Below are positions 43,372-50,143 of a stretch of 64,000 nt of DNA, one piece after another. A program made the position numbers and the translations under genes. How positions within the stretch are numbered: position 1 is the first letter of the stretch; each line of letters starts with the position of its first letter. The stretch comes from Methylobacterium sp. 2A (GTDB taxonomy: Bacteria; Pseudomonadota; Alphaproteobacteria; Rhizobiales; Beijerinckiaceae). The DNA is taken from positions 1-64,000 of the forward strand of contig NZ_VUOK01000010.1 of the NCBI RefSeq assembly GCF_009806555.1, read 5' to 3'. The notes under the pieces were generated by a model. That model was not told the DNA's origin and did no database searches. It saw only the letters and a program-made list of their open reading frames with translations.

Positions 43372-43839
43372 TCAGGGGTGGATGTATGCGAACCCCATGG
43401 CCTGCAGGCGCGCCAGTTCGGCGACGCCGCTCGGCACGAGGTCGTCCTCGCCGACGCCGTACAGGGTGGTGCGGTCTATCTTCCGCTCGCGCAGGGTGTT
43501 GGCGCAGACCAGGAACCGCACACCCATCCCCTTGAGGGCGTCGATGCGGCCGGCGAGTTCTTTGTCGTTCGCGGCCGACTGGAAGAGGCCGACGCCGTAA
43601 CCGAGGCTCACCACGCGGATCTCGACATGCGCCTTGCCCACGGCCTCGACGTGGTTGCGCAGGTTGGCGAGCAGGCGCTTGAAGTAGGCTGCTTCGTCCG
43701 GACCGCTTCCGCCATTGTGGTAGACCACCTTCTGGTCGGCGTAGTAGCCGGCCGGCGCCTCCGAGCCGGCACGAACCGTTCCGATGCCCATCGTCGCGAG
43801 GACGACCGCCAGCGCCAGGCTCCTAAAGACCGTCGTCAT
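43372..43839 (-). CDS. Secreted DsrE-family protein, third copy
   Basis: A 155-aa product with a signal peptide (MTTVFRSLALAVVLATMGIG). The DsrE core is visible: KVVYHNGGSGPDEAAYFKRL, VEIRVVSLGYGVGLF, VRFLVCANTLRERK with a candidate sulfur Cys, and RLQAMGFAYIHP at the end. It is the last gene of the dsbD operon and overlaps the L,D-transpeptidase gene by 17 bp. It could act as a periplasmic sulfur carrier. Confidence 0.8.
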   Translation of the reverse strand: MTTVFRSLALAVVLATMGIGTVRAGSEAPAGYYADQKVVYHNGGSGPDEAAYFKRLLANLRNHVEAVGKAHVEIRVVSLGYGVGLFQSAANDKELAGRIDALKGMGVRFLVCANTLRERKIDRTTLYGVGEDDLVPSGVAELARLQAMGFAYIHP

Positions 43840-44632
43840 CCGCCACTCCGTCGTCCGTCAGGGGTTCGGGCGCCTCCGAGGCGCCGCGGGATAGGTCGTC
43901 GAGGCGCGCACGGTCGAGGCTGCCGGTCGTCTCCGGCGCGGCCGGCCGCGCGGCCTGGGCGGTGCCGTGCGACCCAAGCACGACGACCTTCGTGCCCGTA
44001 GGTACGCGGCGGTGCAGGTCGATGACGTCCTGGTTGAGCATGCGGATGCACCCCGAGGACACCGCCTCGCCGATGCTCCAGGGCTCGGTGGTGCCGTGGA
44101 TGCGGTAGAGCGTATCCTTGCCGTCCTTGAACAGGTAGAGCGCGCGGGCCCCGAGGGGATTGCGTGCGCCACCTGGCATCCCGCCGGCCCAGCGCCCGTT
44201 CCGCTCCGGGTCACGCCTGAGCATGTCGGGGGTCGGCGTCCAGCGCGGCCAGGACGCCTTGCGGGCGACAGTCGCCTCCCCGGTGAACTCGAAGCCGGCC
44301 TTGCCCACGCCGACCCCGTAGCGCATGGCCTTGCCGCCCTCCATGACGAGGTAGAGGAAGCGCCGGTAGGGGTCGACCACGAGCGTGCCCGGTGGCTGCT
44401 TGGTCGGATAGTCGACAACCTGGCGGACGTTGCGGGCCTTCAGGTCGCGTGGCTCGACCGCATCGACCGGGAACGGCTCGTCGGTGATGGCCGCGTAGCG
44501 ACGAACGGCATCGGCCGGAAGGCGCGCCCCCGCCCCGGCGACCGGGCCGGGGGCGCCCATCGAGGCCGAGCAGGCTCCGACCCCCGCGGCGAGCGCGAGG
44601 AGCGCCGTTAGGCGCATCACCCGCCGCATCAC
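43823..44632 (-). CDS. L,D-transpeptidase (YkuD/ErfK family), lipoprotein
   Basis: A 269-aa product with a lipobox (AAGVGACSAS), so it is probably outer-membrane anchored. The catalytic motif HGTTEPWSIGEAVSSGCIRM contains the His and the nucleophile Cys of YkuD domains. It cross-links peptidoglycan or attaches lipoproteins to it. Finding it between DsbA and DsrE in one operon is unusual. Its catalytic Cys would need to be kept reduced, which gives DsbD/DsbA a plausible job here. Confidence 0.88.
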   Translation of the reverse strand: MMRRVMRLTALLALAAGVGACSASMGAPGPVAGAGARLPADAVRRYAAITDEPFPVDAVEPRDLKARNVRQVVDYPTKQPPGTLVVDPYRRFLYLVMEGGKAMRYGVGVGKAGFEFTGEATVARKASWPRWTPTPDMLRRDPERNGRWAGGMPGGARNPLGARALYLFKDGKDTLYRIHGTTEPWSIGEAVSSGCIRMLNQDVIDLHRRVPTGTKVVVLGSHGTAQAARPAAPETTGSLDRARLDDLSRGASEAPEPLTDDGVADDDGL

Positions 44633-45258
44633 GAGCGGCCCTTGGCGCGTGCCTGGGCCACCGCCTGCTTGAAGCCGTCGTAGTCGAGGGCGGCCGCGAC
44701 CTTGAGCGGGCCGATCAGGAAGACCGGCGTCCCCTGCAGGCCGAGGGCGTCCGCCTGGTCGAGGTTGCGCTGGAGCAGGGCGGCGATCTCGCCCTGGTGG
44801 GACGTCCGATCCGCCTCCAGGCGGGCCATGTCGACGCCCGAGGCGGAGACCGCCTCCAGCATCCGCTCCTTCGGGATCTTACGGCCGGGGATGCCCATCA
44901 GCGCGCGATGCACGTCGTCGTAGCGGCCCTGGTACCGCGCCGCGAGGGCGAGCTGGGCGCCGTAGACGGAGGCGTCGCCGAGAATCGGCCAATCCTTGTG
45001 GACGAGGCGGATGCGCCCGTCCGACTTCACCAGCCGGAGAAGGTCGGGCTCAGCCTTCTTGCAGAAGGGGCAGTTGTAATCGAGGAAGGCGACGATGGTC
45101 AGGTCGCCCTTCGGGTTGCCCGAGACCGGCGCCTCCGGGTCATTGAGGATGGCGTTCTGGTCGATGCCCTGGGCGAAGGCCTCTTCCGTGTGCGGCGATA
45201 GCAGGGCGGGCGCGAGGGCGATGGCGGGGATTAGGGCGAGCAGGGTCCGGCGGTGCAT
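44629..45258 (-). CDS. DsbA-type thiol:disulfide oxidoreductase
   Basis: A 209-aa product with a signal peptide (HRRTLLALIPAIALAPALLS). The active site is CPFC (LDYNCPFCKKAE), with a helical insert and cis-Pro TPVFL typical of DsbA/Com1. It forms or reshuffles disulfides in the periplasm. It overlaps the L,D-transpeptidase by four bases (ATGA) and follows dsbD by 39 bp. Confidence 0.87.
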   Translation of the reverse strand: MHRRTLLALIPAIALAPALLSPHTEEAFAQGIDQNAILNDPEAPVSGNPKGDLTIVAFLDYNCPFCKKAEPDLLRLVKSDGRIRLVHKDWPILGDASVYGAQLALAARYQGRYDDVHRALMGIPGRKIPKERMLEAVSASGVDMARLEADRTSHQGEIAALLQRNLDQADALGLQGTPVFLIGPLKVAAALDYDGFKQAVAQARAKGRS

Positions 45259-45297
45259 GACGGTCTCCGTGGGTATGGGTGGCTCGGAAGAGGCAGT

Positions 45298-47079
45298 TCA
45301 GGCTCCGACGAGGGCGAGGCGGCGCTTCAGGTCCTCGACCGTGAGTTCGCCCTCGGTGCGGGCCTCCCGGACCTCGCCGCCGTCGGGACGCATCAGGATG
45401 AGGGTCGGCGGACCGACCACCTCGAAGCGACGCATCAGGGCGCGGGTGGCGTCGTCGTCACGGGTGACGTCGGCCCGGATGACCGAGACGGCCTTGAGCC
45501 TCTCCCGGATGCCGGCGTCCGCCAGGACCGTCCGCTCGTTCGTCTTGCAGACGGTGCACCAGTCGGCGGCGAACTCGACAAGCACCGGCTTGCCCTCAGC
45601 TCGGGCCGCCAGGAGGGCCGCCTCGAAGGCGGTGAGCGTGGAGACCGTCCGCGCCTCGGCGATGTGGCCCGGATGCGACGGGGCGAGGCCGGCAAGCGGC
45701 CGCAGCGGGTCGTCCGCGCCCGTGGCAGCCCCGAGGAGGAGGAGGCCGCCATAGGCGACGGCGACCAAGCCCGCCGCGCGACCGGCGGGTGACGGGCGAC
45801 CGTTCGTGGTCAGCACCGCGAGCGCCATGCCGGTGCCGATGGCGAGCGCCGCCCAAATCAGGAGGGACAACACGTCCGGCAGCAAGCGTGTCACGAGCGA
45901 GGCCGCAAGAGCCAGGAACACGAGGCCGAATGCTTGCTTCGCCCGCACCAGCCAGGGGCCGGACCGGGGCAGGATGCCGGCGCCGAACGCGCCGACGAGC
46001 ACCAGCGGCGCACCCATCCCGAGGCCGAGGGCGAAGAGGGCCAGCGCCCCGCGCAGGACATCCCCCGTTTGGGCGACGTAGAGCAGGGCGGCAGCAAGGG
46101 GTGGCGTCACGCAGGGACCGACGACGAGGGCCGAGCTGAAGCCGAGGAACGCGGCCCCGGCGACCGACCCACCTTCCGCCGCCGGGGCGCCGAAGCGGTC
46201 CCGCCACCAGCGCGGCGCCTGCAGGTCGAACAGGCCGAACATCGACAGTGCCAGCGCGACGAAGGCGGTGGCCATCAGGCCGAGGGCGAGAGGGGTCTGG
46301 AGGGCGACCTGCAGGTTGCGGCCGAGCCACGCCGCCGCGACGCCGAAGCTGGCATAGGCCGCCGCCATGGCGAGGACGTAGCTTCCGGACAGCGCCAGGC
46401 CCCGCCCCGGCGTGAGGCCCTGGCCCGAGCGGACGATCATGCCCGACAGAATCGGCACCATCGGCAGCACGCAGGGGGTGAACGCCAGCAGGAGGCCGAG
46501 CCCGAACATGCCCGCCAGGACGCCGACGAGGTTGCCGACGAGGAGGGCGGCCGGCCCGGCGGGGAAGACGTCCTGGCGGGAGGCGGCGGCGACCGTCGCG
46601 TCTGCCGGCTCGGCGGCGGGGGCGGCTCCGCCGGCCGGTGATGCGCCGGCGTTCGCCAGGGAGGCCAGGTCCAGCCGCTTCGTGACCGGCGGGTAGCAGA
46701 TGCCCCGCTCGGCGCAGCCCTGGTAGATGACCCGGATCTCCCGCAGGCTGGCCAGCGCCGCGCCGGGCACGATGGCCTCCACGGAGTCGTGGTAGACCTC
46801 CGTCGGCCCGAAGTTCAGGTCGTCCTTTGTCTCGGCGGTCGGCGTGGTGACGGGAAGCTCCGCGCCGGCACCGGCCTCGGCGCGGATCCTGTCGCGATAG
46901 AGATAGGTGCCGGGCGCGATGGTCCAGCGGAGGTGGAGCGAGAGGTGCGCGTCCCGTGTCGCGACGAGAGTGAAGGGCGACTGCCGCCCGGCGAGGTCCT
47001 GCGACCATACCGGCAACCAGGGCGATGCGCCCGCCCAGACAAGGGCGGCGAGGAAGAGGTGGGCTAATACGTTCGGCAT
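45298..47079 (-). CDS. dsbD: Thiol:disulfide interchange protein DsbD
   Basis: A 593-aa three-domain protein. The periplasmic alpha domain has the Cys pair in YQGCAERGICYPPVT. The membrane domain has about eight helices with Cys in FTPCVLPMVP and VGPCVTPPLA. The C-terminal thioredoxin domain has WCTVCK. It passes electrons from cytosolic thioredoxin to periplasmic proteins. It begins the operon dsbD-dsbA-L,D-transpeptidase-dsrE. Its start lies 42 bp from the PmrA-type box at 47121, shared with the divergent response regulator. Confidence 0.93.
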   Translation of the reverse strand: MPNVLAHLFLAALVWAGASPWLPVWSQDLAGRQSPFTLVATRDAHLSLHLRWTIAPGTYLYRDRIRAEAGAGAELPVTTPTAETKDDLNFGPTEVYHDSVEAIVPGAALASLREIRVIYQGCAERGICYPPVTKRLDLASLANAGASPAGGAAPAAEPADATVAAASRQDVFPAGPAALLVGNLVGVLAGMFGLGLLLAFTPCVLPMVPILSGMIVRSGQGLTPGRGLALSGSYVLAMAAAYASFGVAAAWLGRNLQVALQTPLALGLMATAFVALALSMFGLFDLQAPRWWRDRFGAPAAEGGSVAGAAFLGFSSALVVGPCVTPPLAAALLYVAQTGDVLRGALALFALGLGMGAPLVLVGAFGAGILPRSGPWLVRAKQAFGLVFLALAASLVTRLLPDVLSLLIWAALAIGTGMALAVLTTNGRPSPAGRAAGLVAVAYGGLLLLGAATGADDPLRPLAGLAPSHPGHIAEARTVSTLTAFEAALLAARAEGKPVLVEFAADWCTVCKTNERTVLADAGIRERLKAVSVIRADVTRDDDATRALMRRFEVVGPPTLILMRPDGGEVREARTEGELTVEDLKRRLALVGA

Positions 47080-47120
47080 GGGCGGGGTCCGGATCGGCCC
47101 GCCGCAGGTCGGAAACGCAG

Positions 47121-47138
47121 CTTAAGCCAGGCTTAAGC
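47121..47138. promoter_or_regulatory. PmrA-type tandem box, copy 3 (between dsbD and the response regulator)
   Basis: CTTAAGC at 47121 and 47132 are direct repeats exactly 11 bp apart, with CAGG between. The site lies 38 bp before the response regulator gene and 42 bp before the divergent dsbD. This fits autoregulation plus control of dsbD. Copies 1 and 2 are at 14407 and 18200. Confidence 0.7.
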
Positions 47139-47176
47139 CGGGCCCGGAGGATGCGGGACGGTCAGGGGAGACACGC

Positions 47177-47839
47177 ATGCGCATCCTCGTCGTCGAGGAC
47201 GATCCCATCCTCTCGGACGGGCTCAGGGCGGGGCTCGGCCTCGGCGGGGCGACGGTCGATTGCGTCGGGACCTGCGTTGACGCCGAGGCGGCGCTGGCCA
47301 CGAGCGCGTTCTCTGCCATCGTGCTCGACCTGATGCTGCCCGATGGCTCCGGCCTCGACGTGCTGCGCGGCCTGCGCGGCCGGAAGGACCGCACGCCCGT
47401 CGTCCTGCTCACCGCTCGCGACGCGGTGGCCGACCGGATCGCCGGGCTCGACGGCGGCGCCGACGACTATCTCGGCAAGCCCTTCGACCTCGACGAACTC
47501 TCGGCCCGCATCCGCGCCGTCGTCCGCCGGGCCTCGGGGCGGGCCGCCGCCGTCCTGGAGCACGGGGGCATCCGGCTCGATCCCGGCAGCCTCGCCGTGA
47601 CGGTCGACGGCGTGCCGGTCGGCCTGTCCCGGCGCGAGGTCATGGTGCTGGCGGCGCTGATGGAACGCCCGGACGTGCTCCGCTCCAAGGCCGAGTTGGA
47701 GGAACGCCTCTACGGCTGGCAGGAGGAGGTCGAGAGCAATGCCGTCGAGGTCCACGTGCACAACCTGCGCGCCAAGATCGGCAAGCATGCCATCGAGACG
47801 GTGCGCGGCCTCGGCTACCGGATGAGGGCGTCGGCATGA
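47177..47839 (+). CDS. OmpR-family response regulator (PmrA/QseB/TctD-like)
   Basis: A 220-aa product. The receiver has the acidic pair in VVEDD, the phospho-acceptor Asp51 in VLDLMLPDG, and the Lys in LGKPF. The C-terminal winged helix carries NAVEVHVHNLRAKIG and the end VRGLGYRM, as in PmrA, QseB and TctD. Members of that branch bind CTTAAG repeats 11 bp apart, and such repeats lie just upstream of this gene, at 14407 and at 18200. It overlaps the kinase gene by four bases. Confidence 0.92.
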   Translation: MRILVVEDDPILSDGLRAGLGLGGATVDCVGTCVDAEAALATSAFSAIVLDLMLPDGSGLDVLRGLRGRKDRTPVVLLTARDAVADRIAGLDGGADDYLGKPFDLDELSARIRAVVRRASGRAAAVLEHGGIRLDPGSLAVTVDGVPVGLSRREVMVLAALMERPDVLRSKAELEERLYGWQEEVESNAVEVHVHNLRAKIGKHAIETVRGLGYRMRASA

Positions 47840-49152
47840 CATCCCTGCGCGTCAGGCTCTTCGCGATCCTGCTCCTCGCGACCGGGCTGATCTGGCTCAG
47901 TGCGGTCGCCTGGATCTACCTCGGCTCCAAGCGCGAGGTGGAGCAGGTCCTCGACACCCGACTGCAGGAGGCCGCGCGTATGGTCGGCTCCCTGGTGGGC
48001 GCGGTCGGCGGCACGACTTCCGACGGAACACCATCCACCTTCCCGGGGCCGACGGCCTACGAGCGGCAGCTGTCCTGCCAGATCTGGTCGCTCGACGGGC
48101 GCATGGTGGCGCGGTCGAGCGGAGCCCCGGAGCGGCGCCTGACCGACGCGCCGGCCGGCTTCTCCGAGCGCGAGGTCGACGGCGAGACGTGGCGGGTCTT
48201 CACGGTCGAGGACGCCGAGAAGGGCGTGCGGGTCATGGTCGGAGACCGCCTGGGCCTGCGTGAGCGCCTCGTGACCGATCTCATCATGGGCCTCGTCACC
48301 CCTGCGCTCCTCGTCGTCCCGTTCCTCGGCATGCTGATCTGGGCGAGCCTCGGGCGGGGCCTGCGCCCCTTGCGCTTGATGGCCCGGGACCTCGCGGGCC
48401 GTGACGCCGACGACATGAGCGCCATCGACGCCGGGCGGACCCCCGCCGAGGTCCGGCCGTTGGCCGACGCCCTCAACGGGCTGTTCCTCAAGGTCGAGGC
48501 TGCGCGCCGGCACGAACGAGAGGTGACGGCCTTCGCGGCGCACGAGCTGCGCACGCCATTGGCCGGGCTGAAGACCCAGGCCCAGGTCGCCATGGCCACC
48601 ACCGACCCGGACGTTGCCAAGGCGGCGCTGCGCCAGATCCTGGCGGCCGTGGACCGTACCACCCGCCTCGTCCGGCAACTGCTCGACGCGGCCCGGCTCG
48701 ACGCCGCCGGGGAGTCGCCGACCCTGGCGGAGGTCGACGTAGGGGCGCTGGTCGCCGAGACCGTGGATGGCATGCGGATGCCCGCGGGGGTCCGAACCCT
48801 GATCGACCCAGGGCTGCGCGGCTACACCCTGCGGGCCGATGCCGAGAGCCTGCGCCTGGCGGTCCGCAACCTGCACGAGAACGCCGTGCACCACATGGAC
48901 GCTGGCACGGTGGAATGGCTGGCCCGTCCCGATGGGGAGGGCATGCTCGTGCGCGACGAGGGGCCGGGGATCCCCGCCGAGGAACTGCCGCACGTCACGA
49001 CGCGCTTCTTCCGCGGCCGCCACAAGAGCGCCACCGGGAGCGGGCTTGGGCTCGCCATCGCCGAGATGGCGTCCCGCAGGAGCGGTCTGAGCCTGCGGCT
49101 GCGCAACCGGCCGGATCGCCCGGGGCTTGAGGTGGAGATCCTTCGCGCCTGA
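47836..49152 (+). CDS. Sensor histidine kinase partner of the response regulator
   Basis: A 438-aa product. Two membrane helices (LFAILLLATGLIWLSAVAWI near residue 10 and LIMGLVTPALLVVPFLGMLI near residue 150) flank a periplasmic sensor loop of about 120 residues. A HAMP-like segment follows, then the H-box (FAAHELRTPLAGLK) and the ATPase domain (N-box HENAVHHM, DEGPGIP, GSGLGLAI). It matches the QseC/PmrB/TctE type. The input signal is unknown. A tetrathionate, thiosulfate or disulfide-stress signal would fit its putative targets. Confidence 0.9.
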   Translation: MTSLRVRLFAILLLATGLIWLSAVAWIYLGSKREVEQVLDTRLQEAARMVGSLVGAVGGTTSDGTPSTFPGPTAYERQLSCQIWSLDGRMVARSSGAPERRLTDAPAGFSEREVDGETWRVFTVEDAEKGVRVMVGDRLGLRERLVTDLIMGLVTPALLVVPFLGMLIWASLGRGLRPLRLMARDLAGRDADDMSAIDAGRTPAEVRPLADALNGLFLKVEAARRHEREVTAFAAHELRTPLAGLKTQAQVAMATTDPDVAKAALRQILAAVDRTTRLVRQLLDAARLDAAGESPTLAEVDVGALVAETVDGMRMPAGVRTLIDPGLRGYTLRADAESLRLAVRNLHENAVHHMDAGTVEWLARPDGEGMLVRDEGPGIPAEELPHVTTRFFRGRHKSATGSGLGLAIAEMASRRSGLSLRLRNRPDRPGLEVEILRA

Positions 49153-49157
49153 TGCGG

Positions 49158-49505
49158 TCAGCCGAGTTCCGGGCAGAAGATGTCCTTGAGCGTCGCCAGC
49201 ACCCGGGCGGCGCGGGGGTCCTCGAGCCGGTAGTGGAGCGTCTGGCTCTCGCGGCGGTACGCGACCAGCCCGTCTTCGCGCAGCTTGGCGAGATGCTGCG
49301 AGAGCGCCGACTGACTGAGCTCGACCGCCTCGGCGAGGCTCGTCACGTCCATCTCGCCGCGGGCGACAAGCAGGCAAAGAATGAGCAGGCGCTTCTCGTT
49401 GGCGAGGAGCCGAAGCAGGCGCGCCGCGTCGCTGGCCTTGTCCTGGAGCCGCATCAGGTCGTTCGGCGTGACGGCGTCCATTCGCGGTGCTCCTGAATCA
49501 GACAT
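49158..49505 (-). CDS. ArsR-type regulator with two cysteines (BigR/SqrR-like)
   Basis: A 115-aa winged-helix protein. Cys44 (LLILCLLVARG) and Cys111 (KDIFCPELG) are placed as in BigR and SqrR, so it likely senses persulfide. The recognition region is VELSQSALSQHLAKLRED. It is convergent with the histidine kinase gene and has its own promoter with an ATTAG-type inverted repeat. The same repeat precedes the persulfide operon at 43165, which it probably represses. Confidence 0.87.
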   Translation of the reverse strand: MSDSGAPRMDAVTPNDLMRLQDKASDAARLLRLLANEKRLLILCLLVARGEMDVTSLAEAVELSQSALSQHLAKLREDGLVAYRRESQTLHYRLEDPRAARVLATLKDIFCPELG

Positions 49506-49514
49506 TCGAGATTA

Positions 49515-49530
49515 TTTAGAGACTCCTAAT
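49515..49530 (-). promoter_or_regulatory. ArsR-type operator TTTAG-N6-CTAAT, copy B
   Basis: TTTAG (49515) and CTAAT (49526) form an inverted repeat with a 6-nt spacer and one mismatch, 10 bp upstream of the ArsR start. It matches copy A at 43252 in arrangement and sequence, which suggests autoregulation. Confidence 0.55.
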
Positions 49531-49852
49531 ATAGCGTGTCTAGTCCGTCTGGCCATAACGGTACATACCGGCAAGGTCACCGGTTCGGGCCAGGAACTCT
49601 CGTTCCAATGAAGTGCACCACCCGCGCGGAAGGCGCCCATCATCACCGAAGCAGACCGGTACCTTTCGGTTTAGCTGGGTCGAGAGAAGGCCGTCCGCTT
49701 TTTAAGCGCCCCCACTTGGAAGCAACCATTCCGCTTTCGGCCAGACTGAGTCCTGCCGGATCTCGATCGCGCGCAGAACCGGACATTCGGCTTGGCGCCC
49801 ACCCCAGTCATTCAGGCGGCCTCGCCCGCTCCCCAATAACGGACATTCACCG
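49531..49852. other. Intergenic stretch, no gene seen
   Basis: I see no protein-like frame, repeat array or RNA gene. The stretch separates the sulfur region from the block of sensor kinases and has lower GC than the genes around it. Confidence 0.5.
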
Positions 49853-50107
49853 TCACTGCTGCGGCGGCCCATTTGCATAAGGGCAGGTTACGACGCGACG
49901 CGGCGTCCCGTGGGCTCTGGAGTCCCAGTGTGGATCCTGAGAAAGGAACGCGGCGCGGAACCGCTCCATGGTCATCCGGTCGTACGGGAAGGCCGCCGTC
50001 GCCCCGGGCGCGCCGTCGCCGGCCTCCCGCTGCGTCGCGCTGAACTGCACCGTCTCGCCGGCCACCGTTCCAACCGTTTCCCGCCCTCCACCGATCCGCG
50101 GTCCCAT
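49853..50107 (-). pseudogene. Probable truncated remnant of a larger protein
   Basis: The first about 50 residues look like genuine coding sequence (GETVQFSATQREAGDGAPG, then FPYDRMTMERFRAAF). This pattern recalls a domain found in longer Methylobacterium proteins in which it is followed by an Arg/Trp-rich segment. Here the sequence after RAAF changes character (LSQDPHWDSRAHGTPRRVV) and the frame ends soon, as if truncated or frameshifted. It may instead be a short real protein of about 84 aa. The function is unknown. Confidence 0.35.
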
Positions 50108-50143
50108 GATGCCGCCGTCGGGGGATGAGCGCAGAACGCGGCG

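Noticed and set aside
47815-49377. 520-codon leftward frame opposite the histidine kinase
   Set aside because: The rightward frame has all kinase motifs. The leftward one is an artefact of high GC.
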